Shown: positions 1-9,899 of the stretch, in pieces
Position numbering within the stretch: position 1 is the first letter of the stretch
Layout: every line of letters begins with the position of its first letter
NCBI GenBank assembly: GCA_002150815.3
Contig: NDFF03000022.1
Location: 1 to 27,285 of the forward strand
DNA length: 27,285 bases
Origin: Grammothele lineata
Lineage: Eukaryota; Basidiomycota; Agaricomycetes; Polyporales; Polyporaceae
Direction: 5' to 3'
Position numbers and translations under genes: made by a program
The notes under the pieces: model-generated
Told to the model about the DNA's origin: nothing
Database searches by the model: none
What the model saw: only the letters and a program-made list of their open reading frames with translations

Positions 1-169
1 TTACTTGAGGAGCTTCCGTCACGCCGGGTGTACACCAGACCAATCTCTATTCGAGATGCTATGGGTACACAGATGACGTGGTAGAAAGAAGCTAAGGAGC
101 GCCTGGCCGGGCGCGCGTCCTTACAGACGCGCGCCTGATTACGAGTCATCTAATCTAATCTCCGTTACA
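1..169 (-). repeat. 3' LTR of the gypsy element (outer end probably at or beyond the window edge)
   Basis: On the minus strand a purine run AAGGAGGGGGG is followed directly by TGTAACGGAGATTAG, the TG start and GTAAC-type opening expected of a Ty3/gypsy LTR. The LTR runs off the window at base 1, so at least 169 bp are present. It contains an inverted repeat of GCGCGCGTC around 111-134. No second LTR copy is in the window, so the assignment rests on the PPT-TG junction and its position after the element's genes. Confidence 0.7.
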
Positions 170-180
170 CCCCCCTCCTT
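170..180 (-). other. Polypurine tract (plus-strand primer site) of the gypsy element
   Basis: An uninterrupted 11-purine run on the minus strand lies immediately upstream of the LTR-like TGTAAC. In LTR retrotransposons this tract primes second-strand DNA synthesis. A second purine-rich run (GAAGGGGAGGG, about 287-298, minus) lies just after the ORF3 stop but is not followed by TG. Confidence 0.7.
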
Positions 181-292
181 CAGATCCCTGCGCGGATCTC
201 TCGAGTGATGAAAGCAAAAGAATATACAACGAGTGACTGAGTGATAATCCAACAAAAAGGTCCGATCCTAGTAATGAGGGTAACCCTCCCCT

Positions 293-1537
293 TCAACCCT
301 GGGTGGAGGGCGGCGACGGCTCCGGCGGTGGCGGCAACGACTGGGATGGCGGGGGAAGAGGGAGCGGACGGGCAGGCGACGGCGGTTGCGGTGGTAAACC
401 GTCAGCGTCGCCGTCGGTCATCTGCTCGTCGCGCTCCGGTGAGGCTGGGGGCGGGTTCGGCATTAAGCCTCCCGACACCTCAGTCTCGCCCGTTGTAGCC
501 TCCTCCGTGTTGATCACCGGGGTGGCCGGTCCGCCATCGGGCATGGGCTCGTCCGTGTAGTCGACGAGGTCGCCACCGGGTAGTAGGCCCTCTTGAGCCG
601 CCTGCGCCGCCGTCATCGCCGGTGGGGGAGCCAGTCCAACCTCGCGGAGCCCAGACGGGATGTCCCTAATCTCGCTGGGCGCGTGAGGGTGGGCTAGGCG
701 GTACCGCCGTGCGGATCGCTCCATGAGCGGCAACCACTCATCGTGGAGGCCGCTCGCCGCGTAGTGGCGCGCCAGGTCGAGTATCGAGGCGTTGGCGAAT
801 GCCTCCGCCGTCGGCACCCGATGGGGTTGCAGGTATGGGCTAGGCGCCGCAGGGGCGATCTCCGCTGCCTGGAGTATCGCGCGGTACAGGCCCGGCACCG
901 AAAACAGGCGGTGGGCCTGATCGATGACCGCCGACCGCATCGAGGATGTGAACCCCGTGCGCTGGTTGGGGAGGATCCGTCAGATGAGACGGTGACCCCG
1001 GACGGAGTCCAAGGTGGGGGTCGCGTCGTCGTACTCCCAGTGAGCCTGGTGGGACGCGCCCCTCTGCGCGTGGTATGCCTGCCACATCTCGTCAGAGTCC
1101 GTACGACCCGGTTGACGTCCTAGGCTAGGCTTGGGCGCCGGGCGGGGCGCACCCGCGGCAGGTTGTGCGGCGGGTGCGGCCGTCCGGCGGGCCCGGTCGA
1201 ACTCCCGCAATGCGCGGTCGTTCGCCTCGAGCATCCTGCGCGACGCATCCTTGCCGGTCCGGTTGACGAGGTGGTCCATGCCCGGTATGCCTCCCATCGC
1301 GGGATCGTGCGTTCCCTGCAGACGGAGGTGCTTGACGCGCTGAACGGCTCCTCCGCCGCAGTTCATGGCCGATCGCAGGAGCTCCGCGGCTTGCGCCGTC
1401 GACTGCGGCCACCAGTTCGACCACTGCCCTGCCAGCTCGGGGTCAGTGGGAGCGGGCTCGCGGATTCGAGGATCGATCTGATCCCGTTGTCCGCCCGGGA
1501 TGGTTGGGGGGTCGACATTCACCAACTGAGGTAGTTG
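293..1537 (-). pseudogene. Gypsy ORF3, C-terminal part (downstream of the inserted element)
   Basis: This is the continuation of the coding frame that starts at 5984 and is cut at 4405 by the long-TIR element. If the element and one TA are removed, the two halves join in frame, giving a protein of about 941 codons. The fragment starts near LPQLVNVDPPTIPGG, contains a charged helical stretch (MLEANDRALREFDRARR) and an Ala/Pro-rich linker, and ends in a Pro-rich tail (PPPPEPSPPSTQG). There is an in-frame TGA at 982-980. Translation resumes in the same frame immediately after it, and CGA to TGA is the simplest explanation. The ORF ends about 110 bp before the polypurine tract. I recognise no enzyme or binding domain and assign no function. 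Confidence 0.6.
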
Positions 1538-1539
1538 TA

Positions 1540-2252
1540 ATGTGTTACATACCGGACCTTGGCCAGAGGGCTTTTGCATTACTTGCTGGCCCCTTCGTAA
1601 TGCATTACAACCCCCCCGGAAACAGTCTGAGCACCTCCGGAAAGCTGACCAATCCTTCCATACAGGGCAGGGAGCCCCGGAGGGAGCCCGGGGGGTCACC
1701 TGACTTGCCTCCCGGGGCAGCAGGTGCACCGGGTGGCTGATCTGGCTGCCCCGGGCTCAGATCTCCCCAGATCTGGGGAAACCTGGGGAGATCTAGCCTC
1801 TCCCCCGGGATTTCCGGACCTGGCAGCCCCTCCCGGCGCTTTTGGGGGGTTGTCCGAGGTCCCCGGATGACGTCCCATGGGCGCTTATTCTCCCGCGCCC
1901 CTGCCGCGGGCGCACTGGCTGGATTTGGCAGGTGCAGGTGGGGGCAGCAGGCAGGGGTGGGTGCCCCCCACTGCAGCTTCCTCAAATCTCAACCGATTTT
2001 CATGAAACAACTTGTGTCTTGTGCGCATTTCAAGGGCGTTTCTAACGCACCTAGGACGTCAAAATTTGGTTCCGAATTGACAGAGATATGGGGGACGCAC
2101 TATTAGCACCAGTTCCCCACTGATGGGAGCGTATCTCTGTCAGTTCTTGAGTCCCCTCAGGACGGTTTGGTATCCCTGGAAGCTGTGAAAAATGCGGTTC
2201 CAACGAGCCCAAAATCATAATGATACGACCACTGGTCATAAAGATATGTGAT
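1540..2252 (+). repeat. Left terminal inverted repeat of copy A
   Basis: It matches the reverse complement of about 3690-4403 with only scattered mismatches. It holds nested GATCTCCCC/GGGGAGATC palindromes near 1759-1796, the motif GGGCGCTTATT near 1880-1890 and a G/C-rich outer half. Inner portions diverge more than outer ones, for example around 2205-2250. Confidence 0.85.
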
Positions 2253-3689
2253 CTTCTCCTTGCCCAGACTAGGGAAACACTGTTCCTCCTTTATCTCCCT
2301 CAAATCTTCACCAATTCACATGCGACAACTTGCGTTCTGTTCTCAGTTTTATGTACTATCAGTATTACCACAGACGTCCAAGTTATCAGGTATCCTTATC
2401 AACTTACAAAGAGGAATGTAGTTCCTCTGCTGGCATACTGATAGACTCACCACTTCAGAGATCCTGGCATTCTCTTCAAATGCCTTATACACCCATATAG
2501 CAGCTACGACTGCCGTCATAACAAGCCCAAGAGCAAGGCGATAGAGACATTTCTCACAAAGTTATGGGTTCCTCTCTTACTGTAGGCCATTCCTGCATTG
2601 TGTCCCTCATATCTTGGGCAGTTCTTAACCGTTTGAAAAACGGTTTTGTTTCCCTAGTAGCCTGAAGCATTGTGCATGTGTGTACAAATTTTTGTAGAGA
2701 TTGGATGGCTGCATCATACACTGCACACCCATCAGTACCACAGAAATGCGACCACTATGATTCCTTATTGACATTAGCTACATAATGCTCAATACAGCAG
2801 TGATCTAGCCAATATATGGGCCAGGAATAGGTGAGTAACCAGTGGAAAGGGCCCAAGGGCTGGTGGCTGAGGCACCCGGGGCATCTCCGAGCCGCCCGGA
2901 GTAAGACGCGCCTTAAGGTTTGGCAGGCATCAGTAAGACGCGTCTTACTTTAGTTAGATACACCTTCCACGTAGTCCCGCATGGAACCTGTAGTGAAATC
3001 ATTCAAACAAAGTATATGGCCTTGTATAGCATGAAAAATGCGACTCAGCAGTGAAGAGATCATGAAATTTGGTTCAGAAATGCCTGAGATATAGGTGATT
3101 TGGTGTTGGGGAGGCTGGCATGCAGCAATGTTGTACGGAATGATGCATTGCACAGCACCTCTGTAAGAGTCCTCCTAAGCTTCCATCTCACATAGGTAGG
3201 GCAGTACTTGCCCAAATTACATGGTTTCTTCACCATTATATCGCATTTCTAGCTGCTAATCCACTCACATATCTCTTCTAGAACAGGAATGCAAGATGCT
3301 GAAGTACTACCCCACAATATGGTGAGTGTGGCGCACTTTCCCACGGGCGCTTATTTGGACGTCTGAGATCGGCACACAATAGCTTTGCACACAGTGGATG
3401 GACGTACTTGAAACTTTGTGAGGAGCATGGAGAAACTCATTAAATGATGTGTGCCGATTTGGATGGTGTTCTGATGGATAGGGAAGGAGCTGTAACTCAG
3501 AGTGTGTTGAATACCAATACACAGGGTGAGGAGATTGGGGAACTGGAACCAACCATTGAAATCTGGTGAAAATAGACACCATGGTAGTCACAGCTGTCTG
3601 GTATCTGTGAAAACAAGCCGCTTGAAATTTCATTGAGATTTGGGGAAGATATGGCCTGTACAGTTTCTACCCATCCCAAATCAGAAGAA
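2253..3689. other. Non-coding core of long-TIR element copy A
   Basis: About 1.4 kb of AT-richer sequence with no ORF I can support. It contains two GTAAGACGCG(T/C)CTTA palindromes (about 2902-2915 and 2932-2946), an extra GGGCGCTTATT motif (about 3343-3353) and segments shared with the diverged copy at 11181-12870. The splice-like and ORF-like strings here look incidental. Confidence 0.7.
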
Positions 3690-4403
3690 TGTATCATATC
3701 TTCGTGACCAGTGGGCGGATCATTATGTTCTTAGGCTCGTTGGAACCGCATTATTCATAGCTTTCAGGAATACCAAACCGTTCTGAGGGGACTCAAGAAC
3801 TGACAGAGATACGCTCCCATCAGTGGGGAACTGGTGCTAATAGTGCATCCCCCATATCTCTGTCAATTCTGAACCAATTTTTGACGTCCTGGGTGCGTTA
3901 GAAACGCCCTTGAAATGCGCACAAGACACAAGTTGTTTCATAAAAATCGGTTGGGATTTGAGGAAGCTGCAGTGGGGGGCACCCACCCCTGCCTGCTGCC
4001 CCCACCTGCACCTGCCAAATCCAGCCAGTGCGCCCGCGGCAGGGGCGCGGGAGAATAAGCGCCCATGGGACGTCATCCGGGGACCTCGGACAACCCCCCA
4101 AAAGCGCCGGGAGGGGCTGCCAGGTCCGGAAATCCCGGGGGAGAGGCTAGATCTCCCCAGGTTTCCCCAGATCTGGGGAGATCTGAGCCCGGGGCAGCCA
4201 GATCAGCCACCCGGTGCACCTGCTGCCCCGGGAGGCAAGTCAGGTGACCCCCCGGGCTCCCTCCGGGGCTCCCTGCCCTGTATGGAAGGATTGGTCAGCT
4301 TTCCGGAGGTGCTCAGACTGTTTCCGGGGGGGTTGTAATGCATTACGAAGGGGCCAGCAAGTAATGCAAAAGCCCTCTGGCCAAGGTCCGGTATGTAACA
4401 CAT
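3690..4403 (-). repeat. Right terminal inverted repeat of copy A
   Basis: This is the inverted partner of 1540-2252, ending GTATGTAACACAT just before the TA at 4404-4405. The apparent 142-aa and 60-aa frames inside it are duplicated frames of the TIR, not genes. Confidence 0.85.
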
Positions 4404-4405
4404 TA

Positions 4406-5984
4406 GTCCTACCACAGCTGCTGCGACATTGGCTACATTGGCCAGTCGACGTCGCGTCTCAGGGGGGTACTCGAGGGACGGTGCGTCCTGAGACTGTCCC
4501 TTCATCGCGCGCCGCGTTCGTGCCTTCGACCCGCGGCCCACCACCCGGTTGACCCTTTTTCGTTCCTCTTCCGAGTCGTAGTCGTCGCTCCAACCGTCCT
4601 CCTCCAGGGAGGCGTACGGGTCCCGGTACGACCCGTCGGGCGCGGTGGTGTTGATGGGCACCCGATTCTCCTCTTTTACGGGCCCCTCCTCATCCATAAC
4701 GTGGTCCTCGTCGACCGGGAGGGGCGCTGCCGGCGACGTCTGCTCTGCGCTTGCCTCGAGCGACGTCGTGGACGTGATCGGGGACACCGCAGCTGTCGAC
4801 GCAGATGTTGACGGCTGGGACCGGTGTCGCGAGGACCCCTGCACGAACTCCGGGTGGGCGTGCCCAAGGTCACTACCAGTGCGTAGCGAATCGGACACGC
4901 TCCGCTCGACGCTCAAGGCCGTCCGCGACTTTGAGTGCTCGCGGCGGCGCTTAGCGCGGTGCTCGTCGTCCTCGGTGATGGTACGGGCACGGGAACGGGA
5001 CGCTTGTTCCATCCGCTGCCCGGCCACCACGTATCTGTTCATCGCCGCGGTTTCCTGATCCCTAGCCTCCTGGGCTGCGGCTCGCCAGGTGTTTGCGTTT
5101 TCTTCCGCGCGAAGAGCCCGCTGGCGCTGCGCCTCAGCACGAGCGTTGGCCTCCGCGACCTCCTTCCGAGACTCGTCGCGTTCAGCACGAAGACGACTAG
5201 CGTCTTGGCTTTCTGCGTCGCGGTCCTGGCGCAGCCGCTTCGCCGTCTGCTCTGCTGAGGCTCGCTCGTCACGTACTCTTTCCAGAGTCGCGCGCATGCG
5301 GTCTCTCTCTTGGCGGAGCTCCTCGGCTTCTGCCCGGAGTCTTCGAGTCTCTTCTTCGCTCGCGCGGTCTCCCCCCCCCTCTCGAGACAATTCGTCTCGA
5401 AGGTAGGCGAGATACTGCTCCTGCTGCTCCGCCCTAGCTCGCTCGTGGACCTCCTCGAAAGCCGCATCCTGACCCGGTTGGGGCAGGTGGCTGAAGAAGG
5501 CCTCGCAGATGCGGCAGGGCACGTCGGCCGCGTGCCGGACGACCACGGCAAGTGGGTCCGGCACGTTCCAGTGGCCGGGGGGTACCCTCGATCGAGGCAT
5601 GAGGGCCGGCGCGCCGCTCGAGCCTTGCGTTGCCGCAGGGATGTTGGCCGATACCTCGGGCGGTGAGTACGCGGGGGCCGCCACATATTGTGGGGCCATG
5701 GCGTACTGCACGTTGCCCGCGGGGTACAGGTGATGGGGCGGCGGCGCGTACGGATTGTACGGCTGCGGCGGGAATGGAAACGCGCCGTAGCCCGGAGCCG
5801 GGCCCGACGAATATGTCGGGGCTCCAGCGGCGTACGGCGGCGCGTGGGGGTAGGAAGGGGTAGGAGGGGGCAACTGTTGTTGTTGCTGTTGTTGCTGTTG
5901 TTGTTGTTGTTGCTGTTGCTGCTGTTGCTGCTGCTCTGCGCCGTCAAAATCGACGGGCATCGCGTTGGCGTGGTCGGGGTTCAT
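4406..5984 (-). pseudogene. Gypsy ORF3, N-terminal part: polyQ, Pro/Tyr-rich region and coiled coil
   Basis: The ATG at 5984 opens a frame of about 526 codons running into the long-TIR insertion at 4405. From the N-terminus there is an acidic leader, about 20 consecutive Gln encoded by mixed CAA/CAG (5933-5874), a Pro/Tyr/Ala-rich low-complexity stretch, and a short conserved-looking block with the Cys pair CRIC. A long Glu/Arg/Ala heptad-like coiled coil (roughly residues 180-345) and a Ser-rich acidic segment follow. It lies about 265 bp downstream of the pol stop on the same strand. An upstream GCTTATACG and CACGTG could be a private promoter. Ty3/gypsy elements usually end after pol, so an additional 3' ORF is uncommon. 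It has no envelope-like signal peptide or membrane segment that I can see. A structural or Gag-like role is possible but unproven. Confidence 0.6.
5874..5933 (-). repeat. CAG/CAA trinucleotide tract (polyglutamine)
   Basis: Twenty in-frame Gln codons on the minus strand, mixing CAG and CAA, within the ORF3 N-terminus. Confidence 0.9.
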
Positions 5985-6248
5985 GGCGAGATATGGGGGA
6001 GGTGAGGTGTGCTGGCGTGGGTAGTGACGGTTGGGGAGAGAGCGATGGGGCGGGACTCTCCGTTTTGGAAGTCCCGCCAGTGGGCGTCCCGCTCCGACTG
6101 ATAGGCGTATAAGCGAGTGGCTGGTACTCCGACTCGCGGTCACGTGGACGACGCATCCATCTGCGACCCGCGTCCAGCGCTTCTGGGCCCATGAGTTCGT
6201 GCGCACTCTCCGTGCTCGCGACTAGTGTGGTGCGCGCCCGTTGGTCGT
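5985..6248 (-). promoter_or_regulatory. Spacer between pol stop and ORF3 start, possible ORF3 promoter
   Basis: About 260 bp in which, on the minus strand, a CACGTG E-box-like site (about 6138-6143) is followed by GCTTATACGCC (TATA-like, about 6107-6117) and a pyrimidine-rich stretch before the ORF3 ATG at 5984. These are suggestive motifs only. They would matter if ORF3 is expressed independently of the genomic RNA. Confidence 0.25.
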
Positions 6249-9200
6249 TTATGACCTGCGTGCGTTCGCCACCGCGGGCGCTCCAGAATCCCTGGGGAGT
6301 GCGCGCCAGCTCTGTACGCCTTGCAGGCTCAAGTACTCGTCGAGAGCACTGAGTTTCTTGCAAGACGCATAGGGGACCCACGACGTATCGTTGTGGGTCC
6401 ACCGCACCTCGAACTCCACCTTGCCGCCATTCCATCGGTGGTTGGTAATCTCCTCGACCTGCCACTCGTGGTCGTCGTCGACGCCCATGTCGTAGTACGG
6501 CCGCGAGTCGCGACGCGGGAAGAGCTCGTCGTCGCTCTTCTCGTGCTTGCGCAACAAGCTCACGTGGAAAGTTGGGTGGATGTTCCTCGATTTGAGGTCG
6601 TCCGAAAGCTCCAACGTATAGTTGGAAGTCTCCGGATGGCACCGTACAATCTCGTACGGTCCGAGGAACTTCGGAACCAACTTCCGCGCGCGCCCTTTAG
6701 GGAACGATAAATTCTTGGTCGACAGGTAGACAAGGTCGCCCGTCGCAAAGACAGGCTCCTCCTGTCTACGCTGGTTCGCGTAGTACGTCTGGTTGACGCG
6801 CGACTCGATAATCGCGTCGTGAGCCTCCTGGAGGTTGTCGCGTGCCCTCTGCGCGAAGGCGCGGACACCCGCGAAGGAGGACTCCGTACCGATACCAGCG
6901 ATGGAGCGCGGCATGTACCCGTAGTTCAATTCGAACGGCGCGTACCCTGTGCTCGCGCTCACCGATGAGTTGATTGCGAACTCGACCAGTGGGATCTTGT
7001 CTACCCAGTCGAGCTGATTGGGTTGGACCATGGCTCGCAGGATCTGGCCGATTGAACGAATCGTTCGCTCGGAGGTCCCATCCGTCTGAGGGTGGAAGGC
7101 CGTCGACATGAGGAGCCTCGAGCCCAACAGACGGTGAAGCTCACGCCAGAACAGCGCGGTGAACTTCGGGTCACGATCCGAAACGATCGATTCCGGTACA
7201 CCGTGGAGGCGCACTACTTCCTTCAAGTAGATGGCGGCGAGCTCCTCCGCGGTGTTCGTGGTGCGAATTGGTATGAGGTGGACCATCGAAGTGAGGCGGC
7301 ATACGATTACCCACAGGTAGTCGAATCCGCCCACTCGAGGGAAAGGGCCGACGAAGTCCATCGCGATCGCGATCCACGGAAAGAGTGGCATCGGGAGCGA
7401 ATGGAGGAGGCCCGCAACCAGTGAGTTGCGGGGCTTCGTCGACTGGCAGGTGGGGCAGGTGGTGCAGTACATGGTGACTTCACGTCCCAGTCGCGGCCAC
7501 CAGAACCACCGCCGGATGTATTCCGAGGTCTTCTGCGCGCCGAAGTGGCCAACGGTCGTATGCCCCAAATCAATCACGATTTGGGTCAGCGTCCGTTGCC
7601 CGAACTTCGCGCGCGGGATGCAGAGGACCTCTTCGCCGAAGGGGTTTTTCCAGTAGAGGAGTCCTTCCCGCAGCGAATAGCCACGATAATGTGACGCGTT
7701 CGCTGCGATCTTGGAGAATATGTTGTCTTTCTTGTAGCCATCTCGGACCGCCTGCAAGAAGCCCTTGGTCTGATCGACCATGGGCCTCAGCGGGGGACCG
7801 TTGGCTTGCGTCTCTGCGACGGTGACGTTCGAGTCCTCGGGCAGCGGTGACGGCGGAGACGGCTGAGCGGCTTGTGCTTTTGCTGCCGCCTCTGCCATCT
7901 CGTCCGCCTCCGCGACACGGGGCTCAGGCCGCATCTTGAGCTCTTGCTGCCGTTGAGCACGTTGCTCGTCGCGCTCTTGCGGCTCAAGGCCGTCCGGGTT
8001 TTGGCGCGTAATGCGACCCGCGAGGAGTTCTCCCACTCGATTCGAGGGGAGGGTGTCCCAGTCCGGGTCCAGGCGAGCGTCGACATTGACGTACTCGTGG
8101 GCCGGGTGGACCTCGTCCTCGCGGTCGTACTCGTAGTAACGCGAAAGGCAGTCGGCGACCTTGTTGTCGCGACCGGGGACGTGTTCGATATCGAACTCGA
8201 ACATCCCGAGGTATTCCATCCAGCGGACTCGACGCGGTGTCAGGTCCGCCTCGCGGAAGCTCTTGAAGGCCTCATGATCGGTGACGATCGTGAACTTGCG
8301 GCCTCCGAGGAGTTTATCCTCCCATTTCTTGAGCCCCTCGAGAATGCCGAGTGCCTCGCGGTCGTACGTATGGTACGACTGCTGGGCGGGAGTGAACTTG
8401 CGGGAGTGGAAACCTGCCGGTCGGCAGGTCTTCCAGTCCGGTCCCTGGCCGTACAGTGCGCCGACGCCGTACACCGAGGCGTCGCAGATGAGCCAAATCG
8501 GCTCTGGGTTCTTCGGGTCAATGGGCTTGAGGACGGGATGATTGCAGGCCATCTGCTTGATCATCTCGAAGCATTTCTGGTGCAGGGGGCGCCACAGAAA
8601 TGCCCGACCGTTGTGCTCCATCTCCGACAGTGGCGTCGTATACGCGGACACGTTCGGTAAGAAGTGCGCGATGTAGTTCACGAGTCCGAGGAACCGCTGT
8701 ACTTCATGGTACGATCGCGGTGTCCTCCACTCGCGAATACGAGCCATCTTGTCCGTGTCGGCGTGGAGGCCTTGGTCATCGATGAGATGACCTAGGCAGT
8801 CCAGTTTCTTCGAGTAGAGGTCGCACTTCGAGCGGCTCAAATAGAGCTTCTGCTCGCGAAGCTTGTCGAAAACGAGCTTCAAGTGCTTCTCGTGGTCCTC
8901 GACCGAGTCCGAGAAGACGAAGATATCGTCGAGATACACATGGACGAATCGTCCTATGAAATCTCGAAATATCGTCGTCATAAGCCGTTGAAAGGTCGCT
9001 GGTGCGTTGCAGTCGCCCTGCTGCATGACCTTGCTCAGGAACGTTCCGAAGGGGGTCGAGAACGCGGTTTTATCCACGTCCTCAAGTACGATTTGTACTT
9101 GCTCGTACGCGTCGGACAGGTCAATCTTCGACCTGTACTTCGCGCGAGCGACCTCCATTCGTATCTGATCCTGGTCCGGCAGCGGGGTGACGTCCTTAAC

Positions 9201-9899
9201 CGTGTTGTCGTTCCGTTGGCGGCAGTCAACTACGGTTCGTAGTTTGCCGTTTTTCTTCGCTACGCACAGTAGCGGGGCGGCCTGCTTCACGCTGGCCGCT
9301 TCCCACCACAGCGCCTTCGTGTAGCGGTTGATTTTCTTCATGAGTTCCTCCTTGATCGCGTCCGGGCAGCGCGAGAGTCGATACTTATACCACTTGTTCG
9401 GATCGACCAGTGGTATACGGTGGTTGACTTCCCGCCAGGGCGGTAGGCCGTCTGGAGGAGGACGCAGGATGTCGTCGTACTCCTCCAGCCACTTGTCTCG
9501 CAGCTGCTGCAGACGTTCCTCCTCGCTGCCTGGTTCGGCCGTTGGACGATGCGTCCTTCGGATTTTCTCGTCCTCAATGACGTCGCGAACCACGGCCGTG
9601 AACATTTCGTTCAGGCCGAGCGGGTCAGGAATGCCGAATTTGTCCCGCGGCACTTCTGTAGTGGAGTGGCGGGACGGTATAAACCGTTCTGAAATGTTAG
9701 GAACTTTAACGTCCTTTTTCCTTCCTTGGTGTCTCGCGGGCGCGGGTTCCGTCGGTGGCATCGTCGGTAGTGACGATGTTCCCTTGGTTGCCGCGTTCGA
9801 AATGGCTAATGCGCCATTCTCCTCCCCTCCCGAGGACACTTCCGACTGCGCGTAGCGGGATTGGGGAGTGTCCGAAGCGGATGATCCCGCCGCGGGCCC
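6249..9899 (-). CDS. pol: Gypsy pol: reverse transcriptase, RNase H, integrase, chromodomain
   Basis: An open frame continues in phase from gag-pro after a UAG at 9902-9900. Residues are numbered from the GTG at 9839, giving 1,196 aa. The RT has the first catalytic Asp near 240 (SKIDLSDAY) and the box YLDDIFVFS at 302-310. RNase H has ICDAS near 451-455, DREA near 493-496, TDHE near 520-523 and GRDNKVADCLSR. Integrase has an HX4H...CX2C zinc site (H760, H765, C795, C798) and a D,D-35-E triad (D828, D888, E924). The chromodomain (about 1125-1172: EWQVEEITNHRW...VRWTHNDTSWVPY) would direct insertion to marked chromatin. All key residues are present and no internal stop or frameshift is seen, suggesting a young copy. 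The polyprotein would act in cytoplasmic particles and then in the nucleus. Confidence 0.95.
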   Translation of the reverse strand, partial: GPAAGSSASDTPQSRYAQSEVSSGGEENGALAISNAATKGTSSLPTMPPTEPAPARHQGRKKDVKVPNISERFIPSRHSTTEVPRDKFGIPDPLGLNEMFTAVVRDVIEDEKIRRTHRPTAEPGSEEERLQQLRDKWLEEYDDILRPPPDGLPPWREVNHRIPLVDPNKWYKYRLSRCPDAIKEELMKKINRYTKALWWEAASVKQAAPLLCVAKKNGKLRTVVDCRQRNDNTVKDVTPLPDQDQIRMEVARAKYRSKIDLSDAYEQVQIVLEDVDKTAFSTPFGTFLSKVMQQGDCNAPATFQRLMTTIFRDFIGRFVHVYLDDIFVFSDSVEDHEKHLKLVFDKLREQKLYLSRSKCDLYSKKLDCLGHLIDDQGLHADTDKMARIREWRTPRSYHEVQRFLGLVNYIAHFLPNVSAYTTPLSEMEHNGRAFLWRPLHQKCFEMIKQMACNHPVLKPIDPKNPEPIWLICDASVYGVGALYGQGPDWKTCRPAGFHSRKFTPAQQSYHTYDREALGILEGLKKWEDKLLGGRKFTIVTDHEAFKSFREADLTPRRVRWMEYLGMFEFDIEHVPGRDNKVADCLSRYYEYDREDEVHPAHEYVNVDARLDPDWDTLPSNRVGELLAGRITRQNPDGLEPQERDEQRAQRQQELKMRPEPRVAEADEMAEAAAKAQAAQPSPPSPLPEDSNVTVAETQANGPPLRPMVDQTKGFLQAVRDGYKKDNIFSKIAANASHYRGYSLREGLLYWKNPFGEEVLCIPRAKFGQRTLTQIVIDLGHTTVGHFGAQKTSEYIRRWFWWPRLGREVTMYCTTCPTCQSTKPRNSLVAGLLHSLPMPLFPWIAIAMDFVGPFPRVGGFDYLWVIVCRLTSMVHLIPIRTTNTAEELAAIYLKEVVRLHGVPESIVSDRDPKFTALFWRELHRLLGSRLLMSTAFHPQTDGTSERTIRSIGQILRAMVQPNQLDWVDKIPLVEFAINSSVSASTGYAPFELNYGYMPRSIAGIGTESSFAGVRAFAQRARDNLQEAHDAIIESRVNQTYYANQRRQEEPVFATGDLVYLSTKNLSFPKGRARKLVPKFLGPYEIVRCHPETSNYTLELSDDLKSRNIHPTFHVSLLRKHEKSDDELFPRRDSRPYYDMGVDDDHEWQVEEITNHRWNGGKVEFEVRWTHNDTSWVPYASCKKLSALDEYLSLQGVQSWRALPRDSGAPAVANARRS

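Larger units (their letters stand above)
1540..4403. mobile_element. Non-autonomous DNA transposon with long TIRs (TA target duplication), copy A
   Basis: The left end after TA (1538-1539) reads ATGTGTTACATACCGG. The right end before TA (4404-4405) is its reverse complement. The two ends stay near-identical for roughly 700 bp. The element sits inside gypsy ORF3, and excising it with one TA restores the reading frame, which supports both the boundaries and the TA duplication. The internal 1.4 kb is AT-richer, with no credible coding region. Long TIRs, TA duplication and no transposase fit a Tc1/mariner-like or similar TA-targeting MITE or foldback element. The superfamily is an inference from the duplication alone. 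A diverged relative is at 11181-12870. Confidence 0.85.

Noticed and set aside
3910..4338. 142-codon frame near the right TIR, matched at 1605-1985
   Set aside because: The identical proteins come from the inverted terminal repeats of copy A, not from duplicated genes.
1538..4405. TTAA or 8-9 bp target duplication for copy A
   Set aside because: The flanks read TTGTAATG on the left and CATTAGTC on the right; only TA is shared, and only a 2-bp duplication restores the ORF3 frame.
5039..5947. 302-codon minus-strand frame overlapping ORF3
   Set aside because: It is a +1 shadow of the polyQ and coiled-coil region; its Ser/Asn/Arg-rich product is what a shifted CAG tract and Arg/Glu coil would give.
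293..5984. ORF3 as a retroviral-type envelope gene
   Set aside because: No signal peptide, transmembrane segment or glycoprotein-like cysteine pattern is visible; the protein is low-complexity and coiled-coil.
7872..8660. 262-codon plus-strand open frame
   Set aside because: It lies wholly antisense to the RT and RNase H region of pol. GC-rich codon use on the other strand keeps it open, and the product has no recognisable features.
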